Source of the DNA: CAWFKW01 sp963816535
GTDB taxonomy: Bacteria; Bacteroidota; Ignavibacteria; Tepidaquicellales; OLB5
DNA: 64,000 nt
Assembly: GCA_963816535.1 (NCBI GenBank)
Contig: CAWFKW010000005.1
Location: 1 to 64,000, forward strand
Direction: 5' to 3'
The notes below the pieces were generated by a model, which was not told the DNA's origin, did no database searches, and was given only the letters and a program-made list of their open reading frames with translations. The position numbers were made by a program, and so were the translations under genes. Position 1 is the stretch's first letter; every line of letters starts with the position of its first letter. Positions 55,096-63,163 of this stretch are shown here, piece after piece.

Positions 55096-55551
55096 TTGAC
55101 AGGTAATGCTAAGAGTAGAGTTTCTATCAATAAATCAAAAATTTTGATAAGGAATTCTCACCCCTTATTAAAGGCTCCGGTCACTCACGAGTATGTAAAA
55201 TCTGCAATAAATAGAGTATTGAAAGGTGAAAGATTTTCGCTGGAATCGCTTTGCCTAAACTTAGTAGATAAGAAGAACATCAAGCAGATAAACAGGAAGT
55301 TTCTTAAACACGATTATTATACGGATATTATCACTTTTCCTTACAGCGGAGTAAATAGAAAATTGAGCGGAGAGATTTTCATGTGTTTGGATGTGATAAA
55401 AGAAAATTCGAAGATTTACGGTGTTTCTTACAATAACGAATTTCAAAGAGTTTTAATACACGGGTGCCTACATTTGACCGGCTACGGCGACAAGACCGGT
55501 AGCGAAAAGGAACTTATTAGAAGTAAAGAAAATTTCTATCTAAGCGAATAG
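55096..55551 (+). CDS. ybeY: rRNA maturation endoribonuclease YbeY
   Basis: Metal-dependent RNase for 16S rRNA 3' maturation and ribosome quality control. A protein of 151 residues from TTG. The active-site motif reads IHGCLHLTGYGDKTGSEKE: two His are kept and the usual third His of HGxLHLxGYDH is Asp, as in many Bacteroidota YbeY proteins. LKHDYYTDIITFPY is the other conserved segment. The ybeY-smg-topA order follows. Confidence 0.92.
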   Translation: MTGNAKSRVSINKSKILIRNSHPLLKAPVTHEYVKSAINRVLKGERFSLESLCLNLVDKKNIKQINRKFLKHDYYTDIITFPYSGVNRKLSGEIFMCLDVIKENSKIYGVSYNNEFQRVLIHGCLHLTGYGDKTGSEKELIRSKENFYLSE

Positions 55552-55567
55552 GGAGACATAATTCGAT

Positions 55568-56026
55568 ATGTTATATGAAAAGATCATTGAGATTATAGTT
55601 TATTTACTGGGAGAACTTAAGAAAAATAAACAGCTTGCCGAGATTGATCTTGAGAATCTTTCAAACCTTGGGTATACCCAGAACGAGATAAACACCGCGT
55701 TTGGCTGGATTTACTCAAAGATCTATGCGGGCGAGAAAATATTCAATGAAGAGGGCGCAAAGAACAGATCCTTCAGAGTGCTTCACGATGTTGAGAAAAA
55801 TGTTATCGCGCCTGAAGCTTATGGTTATCTGATACAGCTTAAGGAACTCGGCCTCATAACCGATATGGATATTGAAGTAATAATAGACAAGATAATGCTT
55901 TCAGCTTATAATAAGATCGGGCTGGAAGATATAAAGGGTTATATTGCGTCATATCTTCTGGATATTGATGACATGAATAATTCAAACCGCCGTATTATGA
56001 TTAACACGAATGATACGATACATTAA
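55568..56026 (+). CDS. smg: Smg/DUF494 family protein
   Basis: A protein of 152 residues, entirely helical, matching DUF494 (Smg): LYEKIIEIIVYLLGELKK at the start and SNLGYTQNEINTAFGWIYSK. The family lies next to topA in many bacteria, as it does here (20 bases upstream). Function unknown. It precedes topA in the same operon. Confidence 0.88.
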   Translation: MLYEKIIEIIVYLLGELKKNKQLAEIDLENLSNLGYTQNEINTAFGWIYSKIYAGEKIFNEEGAKNRSFRVLHDVEKNVIAPEAYGYLIQLKELGLITDMDIEVIIDKIMLSAYNKIGLEDIKGYIASYLLDIDDMNNSNRRIMINTNDTIH

Positions 56027-56045
56027 TTATAAATTAAATCATTAG

Positions 56046-58358
56046 ATGGATAAATCACTTGTAATCGTTGAATCGCCGTCAAAAGCGAAGACTATAAATA
56101 AATACCTGGGCAGAAGCTATAAGGTTGTCGCTTCGGTAGGGCATATTAAGAATTTGCCCAAGAGCAAAATAGGCGTCGATTTCGAAAACGGGTACGACCT
56201 GACGTACGAAACAATTCCGGGAAAAGAGAAAATAATAACCGAGCTAAAGAAGCTGGCAAAGGAATCCGGGAAAGTGTTTATAGCAACCGACCCTGACCGG
56301 GAGGGCGAAGCTATTGCATACGATATAGCAGAGGAGATCAAAAGCAATAACCCAAAGATATTCAGGGTTCTTTTTAACGAGATTACAAAGAAGGGAATAG
56401 AGGATGGAATAAACAATCCACTGCAGATTGATGAAAAACTTGTAAGCTCTCAACAGGCAAGAAGGGCTTTGGACAGGATAGTCGGTTATAAAGTGAGCCC
56501 GTTCCTCTGGAAAGTTATATATTACGGACTTTCGGCGGGCAGGGTGCAATCAGTTGCGCTGAGGCTTATTTGCGAGCGGGAAGAAGAAATCAGAAATTTC
56601 AATCCGCGCGAATACTGGAGCATACTGGCAAACTTCAAAGATAGAGATAAGAACAAAGTATTTGAATCGAAACTGATCCAGAAAAACGGGGTAGGCTATA
56701 AGTTCAACGGCGATGATCCGAAGATCGCTGATGAGAAAGAAGCAGAAGCCATAATCAGCGACCTTAAGACAAAGTTGTTTAAGATCGCAGATATTTCGCG
56801 TAAGGAAGTTAAACGTAACTCCTTCCCCCCTTTTACAACGTCATCTCTTCAGCAGGATGCTTCTGTAAGGCTGCGCTACGCTCCCAAGAAGACCATGATG
56901 ATGGCTCAAAAACTGTATGAAGGTATGGATGTGGGCGAGGAGAGCCCCGTTGGACTTATTACATATATGAGAACAGACTCGACAAGGATAAGCCAGGATG
57001 CGATAACCGAGGCAAGGGGCTTTATTTCAGAGAATTTTGGAAAGCAATTCCTTCCTGCGAGCGCCAGACAGTTCTCAAAAAAAGGCCAGAATACACAGGA
57101 CGCGCATGAAGCCATCAGGCCAACGTCTGTATTACGGACTCCTGAGAGTATTAAGAAATACCTTAGCGCCGACCTCTATAAACTCTATGAGCTGATATGG
57201 AAACGTTTTGTTGCCAGCCAGATGCAGCACGCTGTTTCAGACCAGGTTACATTACTCATTGATTCGTTTGAAGAATCATCGAACGGAAAACAGAATAATA
57301 AATACCAGTTCAGAACTACTTCATCTATCATTAAATTCAAAGGATTTCTGGCCCTCTATGATGTTGAGATAGAGGATGATGATTCCGAAGAGAACTTTGC
57401 AATACCTGAAGAAATTGAGGTTGGCGATATTGTTGATCTGCAGGAATTATTCAGGAAGCAGCATTTTACATTGCCGCCGCCTAGGTATACAGAAAGCAGC
57501 CTCATAAAGCAGCTTGACTCACTTGGTATCGGAAGGCCATCAACTTATGCTATGATAGTTACAACTATTATAAACAGGACATATGTAGACCTGAAGGAAA
57601 GAAAACTTTACGCCACAGAGCTTGGCGAAACCGTCAATAAGCTCCTTAGCGTGCATTTTTCTGATGTGGTTAACGTGAAGTTTACAGCTCAGATGGAAGA
57701 GGAGCTTGATAAAGTCGCTGAAGGCAGCCTGACATATAAGCAGGTGCTTGATGATTTTTATCCGCCCTTTAATTCCGACCTTGAAGAGCTTAACAAGAAG
57801 TCAAAGGAAATTAAGGAATCTCTTAACGAGATGACGGATATTGTTTGCGATAAGTGCGGCGGCAAAATGATGATAAAATGGGGCAGGAACGGGCGCTTTC
57901 TTTCATGCACAAATTATCCGAAGTGCAAGAACGCGCAGCCTTTGCCTGGCGAACAGCAGGAACACGAAGAGCTTGCCGAGGGTAAGTTTTGCTCTGTGTG
58001 CGGCGCGCCCATGGTGGTCAAATCAAGCCGCTACGGCAAATTCCTTGGATGCAGCCGCTACCCGGAATGCAGGAACATAATGCCCATAACGCTGGGCATA
58101 AAATGCCCCAAGTGCAAGGAAGGCGAACTGCTTGAGCGCACAGCGCAAAAATCAAGAAAAAAGTTTTACGGGTGTACAAGATATCCTGACTGCGATTTCA
58201 TCTTAAACGCCAAGCCGAGAGAAACTAAATGCGAAATGTGCGGCAACAGCTACATGCTTGAAAAGTACTCAAAGAAAAAAGGAAATTATCTTGAATGCCC
58301 GGAATGCAAGCATAAAGTACCGCTCGAAGAAAACAAAGAAGCTCTAATGCAGGATTAA
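56046..58358 (+). CDS. topA: DNA topoisomerase I
   Basis: Type IA topoisomerase that relaxes negative supercoils. The TOPRIM domain starts SLVIVESPSKAKTI and holds the metal motif TDPDREGE (Asp82, Asp84). The active-site Tyr307 is in GLITYMRTDSTRIS. After the core come three C-terminal zinc-finger units with CxxC pairs (for example DIVCDKCGGKMMIKWGRNG, GKFCSVCGAPMVVKSSRYG), then a fourth half-unit with CEMCGNSY. At 770 residues it is typical. The next gene starts 1 base later with TTG. Confidence 0.98.
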   Translation: MDKSLVIVESPSKAKTINKYLGRSYKVVASVGHIKNLPKSKIGVDFENGYDLTYETIPGKEKIITELKKLAKESGKVFIATDPDREGEAIAYDIAEEIKSNNPKIFRVLFNEITKKGIEDGINNPLQIDEKLVSSQQARRALDRIVGYKVSPFLWKVIYYGLSAGRVQSVALRLICEREEEIRNFNPREYWSILANFKDRDKNKVFESKLIQKNGVGYKFNGDDPKIADEKEAEAIISDLKTKLFKIADISRKEVKRNSFPPFTTSSLQQDASVRLRYAPKKTMMMAQKLYEGMDVGEESPVGLITYMRTDSTRISQDAITEARGFISENFGKQFLPASARQFSKKGQNTQDAHEAIRPTSVLRTPESIKKYLSADLYKLYELIWKRFVASQMQHAVSDQVTLLIDSFEESSNGKQNNKYQFRTTSSIIKFKGFLALYDVEIEDDDSEENFAIPEEIEVGDIVDLQELFRKQHFTLPPPRYTESSLIKQLDSLGIGRPSTYAMIVTTIINRTYVDLKERKLYATELGETVNKLLSVHFSDVVNVKFTAQMEEELDKVAEGSLTYKQVLDDFYPPFNSDLEELNKKSKEIKESLNEMTDIVCDKCGGKMMIKWGRNGRFLSCTNYPKCKNAQPLPGEQQEHEELAEGKFCSVCGAPMVVKSSRYGKFLGCSRYPECRNIMPITLGIKCPKCKEGELLERTAQKSRKKFYGCTRYPDCDFILNAKPRETKCEMCGNSYMLEKYSKKKGNYLECPECKHKVPLEENKEALMQD

Positions 58359-58359
58359 A

Positions 58360-59940
58360 TTGGACAGAAGGAAATTTATCGCTTCGGTTTCAATGGCCGT
58401 GCCGTTAATTGCTCTTAGTAAGGGGAAAATATTGAAAGAAATTATTGATGTTCCTCGTCACAAAATGATTGATGACGATTTTATGAAGCGTATGGCAGAT
58501 GCCGCCATATCATACTCAAAGAAAAACGGAGCGTCATACGCCGATTTCAGATTGAGTAATTTCCGGTCGCAGCGCGTTGCTACCCGCGAAAATGTAATTC
58601 AAAGCCTTGCAGATAGTGAAAATTTCGGGTTCTCGGTAAGAGTTATTGTCGACGGAACATGGGGATTCGCCGCCAGCAGCGCTTTTTCTGAAACAGAAGT
58701 TTCACGGGTATCAAAGGTCGCATGCGAAATTGCCAAAGCGAATAAATCGATCCAGAAAAACAGGGTTGAGCTTGTTCAGACTCCTTCATACACGGATTCA
58801 TGGCAAACTCCGGTTAAGAAGAATCCGTTTGACGTATCAATTGATGATAAAATAAATCTCCTGTTTTCCATAAACGAAAGAGCCAAATCTCTTGGAGCAG
58901 ATTTCTGTTCTTCAAATATATGGTCCGTGAACGAGTGGAAGTACTTTGCTTCTTCAGAAGGGTCTTACATCAAACAGGACCTTTACAGAATATATCCTAT
59001 TTTTGACGTAACGGTCATTGATAAATCTACGGGTAAGTTTGAATCGCGTGAATCGCTGACGGCGCCGATAGGAAAGGGCTATGAATATGTGGAGGAATAT
59101 GATTTTATGGGAGATGTTGAGAAAGCGGTTGAAGACGCAAAGATGAAACATAAGGCTTTATCTGTAGAACCGGGTAAAAGAGATATCATTCTTGACCCGA
59201 CTAATATTTGGCTTACAATTCATGAATCATGCGGCCACGCTACCGAGCTTGACAGGGCAATGGGATTCGAAGCTAATTATGCGGGCACCAGCTTTTTGAC
59301 GCTTGATAAACTTGGCAAACTGCAGTATGGCAGCGAACAGATTACTATGATGGCTGACAGAACCCAAAAAGACGGTCTGGCTACCCGAGGTTATGATGAC
59401 GACGGCGTGAAAACAACCGAATGGCCGCTTATTAAAGACGGTTTGTTTGTCGGTTATCAAACAACGCGTGAAATGGCAAGATTTGTTCATGAAGATAAAT
59501 CAAACGGCTGCGCGTATGCGGATAGCTGGGAACATTTCCCAATTCAGAGAATGCCAAATGTATCTCTCCAGCCGGGCTCTAAAAAACTTTCTCTGCAGGA
59601 CTTAATTTCTGATACTGAAGACGGAATATATATTATTGGCGACGGAAGCTGGAGCATTGATATGCAAAGATATAATTTCCAGTTCACGGGGCAGACATTC
59701 TGGGAGATTAAGAACGGAAAAATTACTCAAATGCTGAGGGATGTCGCTTACCAGGGTAATACCGTAGGATTCTGGAATTCATGCGACGCGGTCTGCGATT
59801 CGAGCGAGTATAAACTAGGCGGCTCATTCTTCTGCGGCAAGGGCGAACCAGGGCAGGTCTCGCCGGTTAGCCATGGCGCAGTCCCCGCAAGATTTAAAAA
59901 AGTCAATATTCTTAATACAAGCAAGGAGTCCGGAAAATGA
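58360..59940 (+). CDS. tldD: TldD/PmbA family metalloprotease subunit (TldD)
   Basis: A protein of 526 residues from TTG, with a twin-arginine-free N-terminal segment (KFIASVSMAVPLIALSKGK). The zinc motif HESCGHATELD (HExxxH) is followed by AMGFEANYAGTSF. The C-terminal third has SWEHFPIQRMPNVSLQPG and GDGSWSIDMQRYNFQFTG. TldD is the catalytic subunit and PmbA/TldE the partner, which is the next gene with a 4-base overlap. Together they degrade flexible peptides. Confidence 0.92.
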   Translation: MDRRKFIASVSMAVPLIALSKGKILKEIIDVPRHKMIDDDFMKRMADAAISYSKKNGASYADFRLSNFRSQRVATRENVIQSLADSENFGFSVRVIVDGTWGFAASSAFSETEVSRVSKVACEIAKANKSIQKNRVELVQTPSYTDSWQTPVKKNPFDVSIDDKINLLFSINERAKSLGADFCSSNIWSVNEWKYFASSEGSYIKQDLYRIYPIFDVTVIDKSTGKFESRESLTAPIGKGYEYVEEYDFMGDVEKAVEDAKMKHKALSVEPGKRDIILDPTNIWLTIHESCGHATELDRAMGFEANYAGTSFLTLDKLGKLQYGSEQITMMADRTQKDGLATRGYDDDGVKTTEWPLIKDGLFVGYQTTREMARFVHEDKSNGCAYADSWEHFPIQRMPNVSLQPGSKKLSLQDLISDTEDGIYIIGDGSWSIDMQRYNFQFTGQTFWEIKNGKITQMLRDVAYQGNTVGFWNSCDAVCDSSEYKLGGSFFCGKGEPGQVSPVSHGAVPARFKKVNILNTSKESGK

Positions 59941-61271
59941 TCCTGAACGAAGATGAAGCAAAAAAATTACTCCAGAAAGTTATTGGTTATTCCAGGGCTG
60001 ATTCTATTTCGGTTCTTTTGCACGGAGACAACTCATATAACATAAGATTTGCATTAAATTCTGTTTCAACGAACGGTTATGCCGATGGCTTATCGCTCAG
60101 CGTAACAAGCGCAATCGGGAAAAAGTCAGGCACAGTCAGCATCAATAAATTTGACGACGCTTCCGTAAAAGACGCGGTCGAAAGGTCGGAACACGCAGCA
60201 AGGTTATCGCCCGACAATAGAGAATTTATGCCGATACTTGAACCGCAGACATATCTGCCATCGGGTAATTATTCATCTTCAACGGAAAACATATCCTCTT
60301 CGGAAAGAGCCGGGTATGTTTCGTATATTGTCGAGCAGTCGATCAGGAATAATGTGGTTTGCGCGGGCTTTCTTGAAAACCACGCAGGCTTTACGGCAGT
60401 ATTGAATTCTAAAGGATTATATGCTTATAATAAAGATTCGTTAGTATCTTTTTCCTCAACCGTAAGAACAAAAGAGGGGAGCGGCTCAAGCAGGGTTGAA
60501 AAGAATTTTGTCGACTCATCGGACCTCAATACCAAATCGATGTCGGATAGAGCTATAGAGCGTTCTAAGCTTTCAGTCAATCCGGCTGAAATCCCGCCGG
60601 GAAGATATACCGTAATACTCGAGCCTGCTGCAACAGCCGACATGGTCGGCCTTTGTATCAATTTCATGAATGCGCGATCGGCCGACGAGGGAAGGAGCTT
60701 CTTTTCAAAAAAGGAAGGCGGTAATAAAATTGGCCAGCAGCTAGCTAAGGGGAACGTGAATATTTATTCTAACCCAACCGACGTTAATGCGCCGAGCATC
60801 CCGTTTACCGGCGAAGGCATGCCCAGAAACAAAACAGAGTGGATTTCAGAAGGTGTTCTGAAGAACCTGCTAAGGAACAGGTATTGGGCGCAAAAAACTG
60901 GAGGTCCTGTAGTTACATATCCTTCCAATGTAATTATGGAGGGTTCTCAAAAGACTCTAGAGCAAATGATAGCGGAAACTGATTACGCTATACTGATTAC
61001 AAGGTTTTGGTATATAAGAACGGTCGATCCTTCAACAATGCTTTTAACAGGGCTTACCAGAGACGGAATTTTTGAGATAAAAGATGGCAAAATAGCTCGT
61101 CCCATAAAGAACTTCCGCTTTAATGAAAGCCCGATGAATGTGTTGGCAAATATTATTGACATAGGAAAATCTGAAAAAGCTGTGGGCGCCGAAACTGACA
61201 ATGACCAGATCTTTGTGCCGCCATTAAAAGTGGCTAATTTCAACTTGTCAAGTTTATCGGACGCAATATAG
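59937..61271 (+). CDS. pmbA: TldD/PmbA family metalloprotease subunit (PmbA/TldE)
   Basis: A protein of 444 residues, the non-catalytic or auxiliary partner in the TldD-TldE heterodimer. It lacks the HExxxH zinc motif and shares the family fold (NSVSTNGYADGLSLSVTSAI near the N-terminus, RFWYIRTVDPSTMLLTGLTR, DGIFEIKDGKIARPIKNFRF). The start ATG overlaps the tldD stop. Confidence 0.92.
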   Translation: MILNEDEAKKLLQKVIGYSRADSISVLLHGDNSYNIRFALNSVSTNGYADGLSLSVTSAIGKKSGTVSINKFDDASVKDAVERSEHAARLSPDNREFMPILEPQTYLPSGNYSSSTENISSSERAGYVSYIVEQSIRNNVVCAGFLENHAGFTAVLNSKGLYAYNKDSLVSFSSTVRTKEGSGSSRVEKNFVDSSDLNTKSMSDRAIERSKLSVNPAEIPPGRYTVILEPAATADMVGLCINFMNARSADEGRSFFSKKEGGNKIGQQLAKGNVNIYSNPTDVNAPSIPFTGEGMPRNKTEWISEGVLKNLLRNRYWAQKTGGPVVTYPSNVIMEGSQKTLEQMIAETDYAILITRFWYIRTVDPSTMLLTGLTRDGIFEIKDGKIARPIKNFRFNESPMNVLANIIDIGKSEKAVGAETDNDQIFVPPLKVANFNLSSLSDAI

Positions 61272-61414
61272 ATCTTTCACTTCAGTTCTATTTGTCATTC
61301 CCTCTAAAGCGCTTGCCCGTTTACCCGCTTTTGGCGGGCCCACGGACGGGGAATCTTGGTTTTAAAAATTGATAGTGGCAAAATCGACATTGTATAAGCG
61401 ATTCTTTGTTATTT

Positions 61415-61588
61415 TAGTTCCGTAGGAGCGATATAATTGTAGAGAACAGTATCTATCAATCTTTAGCTTAATTAGGAGCAACATATTTGTAGAGGAAGTA
61501 ATAATTCAATCTTCCAACTCCGTTAGGAGCGACATATTTGTAGAGTTCAGTAACAATCAATCTTTTAGCTCCGTTAGGAGCGACATAT
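61415..61588 (+). repeat. 51-bp tandem repeat array (four units)
   Basis: Four units start at 61415, 61465, 61516 and 61567. Each carries a conserved core like CTCCGTTAGGAGCGACATAT plus TTGTAGAG, followed by a less conserved 22-base stretch ending CAATCTT. The last unit stops after the first half of the core and joins the ATGGATTCCC palindrome directly. Confidence 0.85.
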
Positions 61589-61590
61589 AA

Positions 61591-61620
61591 ATGGATTCCC
61601 GCTTTCGCGGGAATAAACTC
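61591..61620. repeat. REP-like palindrome (ATGGATTCCCGCTTTCGCGGGAAT)
   Basis: The palindrome TTCCCGC-TTT-CGCGGGAA is the third copy of the ATGGAT family. Its ATG makes a false N-terminal extension MDSRFRGNK for the recombinase. Confidence 0.85.
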
Positions 61621-61626
61621 AAAAAC

Positions 61627-62556
61627 ATGAATTTAATCTCCGCCATAGATAAATTCTCAGCTTACCTCATCAACGAGAAAAATTATTCCAAACATACGGT
61701 ATTGAATTACTCCAGAGATCTAAACGATCTCTATTCTTTTATTGCCAAATGCGTAGAAGAAAAGAATGCGAAAATAGAGCTTAAATATATTGATGAACAA
61801 ACGTTAAAGAATTTTATCGCGAGTTTTGTTGTTAATCCTGACTTCAAGTTTTCCAAGCGCACTATTTCGCGAAAAATTTCCACGCTGAAATCATTTTATA
61901 AATTCCTGAACAGAAAAAAAATGTTTGATTCAAACCCTTCCAGAAATCTCATTTTTCCTAAGCTTGGAAAAAACCTACCTTATGTATTTGAGGAAGCATC
62001 GCTCAAAGATTTACTTGATTCAAAGTATTTCAGCGGCGATATATGGGGACTCAGGGACAAAGCTATTATAGAATTATTCTATAGCGGTGGAATTCGTTTA
62101 AATGAATTGATAGATTTAAGCGAATCCAATGTAGATTTCGATAATTTTGTTATCAAAGTCAAAGGCAAAGGAAGAAAAGAGAGAATAATTCCCGTTGGAC
62201 ACATCGCAATCGGCTCAATTTCTGAATATCTAAACAAAAGAGATAAATATTTTGACGGGAAGGGGGTTAATTTCGATTCATCTGTGATATTTAATGCCAA
62301 GAACGGGAAAAGACTTTACCCCGCATTAGTTAACAGAATTTCAAACGAATATCTCTCTAAGGTATCCGAGATAAAGAAGAAAAGCCCGCATGTTCTAAGA
62401 CATTCATTTGCCACTCATTTACTCGACCACGGCGCCGATATAAGAGCCGTAAAGGACCTTCTCGGCCATTCCAGCCTATCCACAACTCAAATATATACCC
62501 ATGTTTCCGTTGACCGGCTGAAAAAGGTGTACGAAAAAGCGCACCCGAAAGCTTAA
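61627..62556 (+). CDS. xerC: Tyrosine recombinase XerC/XerD
   Basis: Site-specific recombinase of 309 residues, the standard Xer length, probably resolving chromosome dimers at dif. The N-terminal core-binding domain (FSAYLINEKNYSKHTVLNY) is followed by the catalytic domain with Arg in YSGGIRLNELIDL, Lys in KGKGRKERIIPV, His-Arg in HVLRHSFATHLL, His in LLGHSSLSTTQ and the nucleophile Tyr in IYTHVS. ATG 61627 is chosen; the ATG at 61591 belongs to a palindromic repeat. XerC versus XerD cannot be told here. Confidence 0.92.
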   Translation: MNLISAIDKFSAYLINEKNYSKHTVLNYSRDLNDLYSFIAKCVEEKNAKIELKYIDEQTLKNFIASFVVNPDFKFSKRTISRKISTLKSFYKFLNRKKMFDSNPSRNLIFPKLGKNLPYVFEEASLKDLLDSKYFSGDIWGLRDKAIIELFYSGGIRLNELIDLSESNVDFDNFVIKVKGKGRKERIIPVGHIAIGSISEYLNKRDKYFDGKGVNFDSSVIFNAKNGKRLYPALVNRISNEYLSKVSEIKKKSPHVLRHSFATHLLDHGADIRAVKDLLGHSSLSTTQIYTHVSVDRLKKVYEKAHPKA

Positions 62557-62569
62557 CTATCATCCATTG

Positions 62570-62625
62570 CGAGAAGCACAGCGACGCTTGCCCGCCTTTG
62601 TAGGGGGAATCTTGGTTTTTAATTT
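62570..62625. repeat. Palindromic element related to 61307-61377
   Basis: CATTGCGAGAAGCACAGCGACG, then GCTTGCCCG...GGGGAATCTTGGTTTT. The TTGCCCG and GGGGAATCTTGGTTTT ends are shared with the element 1.3 kb upstream in the same orientation, so xerC lies between two direct copies. Confidence 0.6.
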
Positions 62626-62714
62626 CCCTTATTAATTTTATTTTTTGAAAATTCGAAAGTATTTATTTCATTTTTACCTTTTTTAAATTCATTTTAATTA
62701 ACATCAATTATTCT

Positions 62715-62722
62715 TAACTTTG
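62715..62722 (+). promoter_or_regulatory. Candidate -7 box (TAACTTTG)
   Basis: TAACTTTG fits TAnnTTTG and lies 17 bases before the AtuA-C-like gene, in a very AT-rich stretch. No clear -33 TTTG. Confidence 0.35.
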
Positions 62723-62739
62723 TAGAATTAGAATAATTT

Positions 62740-63054
62740 ATGTCAAAAATCCAGCTTAAAGAAATATGCCATGGACGCTCGGGTGATAAAGGCGATGCCG
62801 CTAATATCGGTCTGATTGCCTATGAAAAGAAGAACTATGAGGTAATTAAAGCAAAAGTGACTGCAGATGTTGTAAAAAAGTACTTTGAGGGCATTTGTGA
62901 GGGGAAAGTCGAGCGATTTGAAATGCCCAATATAAATGCCCTGAATTTCGTCTTGCACAACACCTTAGGCGGCGGCGGAACGGTGTCTTTGAAGAATGAC
63001 GCCCAGGGAAAGACTCTGGCATCCGCATTGTTGATGATGGAAATTGAAGTTTGA
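62740..63054 (+). CDS. AtuA C-terminal domain-like protein
   Basis: A protein of 104 residues matching the C-terminal domain of AtuA-type (acyclic terpene utilisation, DUF1446) proteins: HGRSGDKGDAANIGLIAYE, then MPNINALNFVLHNTLGGGG and SLKNDAQGKTLASALL. In several Bacteroidota this domain occurs as a stand-alone protein, with the large domain encoded separately. The large partner is not in the window. Function unclear. Confidence 0.85.
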   Translation: MSKIQLKEICHGRSGDKGDAANIGLIAYEKKNYEVIKAKVTADVVKKYFEGICEGKVERFEMPNINALNFVLHNTLGGGGTVSLKNDAQGKTLASALLMMEIEV

Positions 63055-63163
63055 ATAAATCCTTTGCTATTTAATATATTTATCAGGAAACGATTCATAC
63101 ACATTAGTAAATAGCCAATAAATTACAGGATCTCCTTTAAATTAGTTTAAATAGAAAATAGCT

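Larger units (their letters stand above)
61272..61626. other. Non-coding stretch with repeats before xerC
   Basis: Holds a GC-rich palindromic element (61307-61377; GCGCTTGCCCG...GGGGAATCTTGGTTTT), the four-copy 51-bp repeat array (61415-61588), and an ATGGATTCCCGC palindrome (61591-61620). No gene. The upstream control region of xerC must lie inside or close to these repeats. Confidence 0.7.

Noticed and set aside
61415..61588. CRISPR array
   Set aside because: The 'spacers' are similar to one another, the repeats are imperfect, there are only four units, and no cas gene is nearby.
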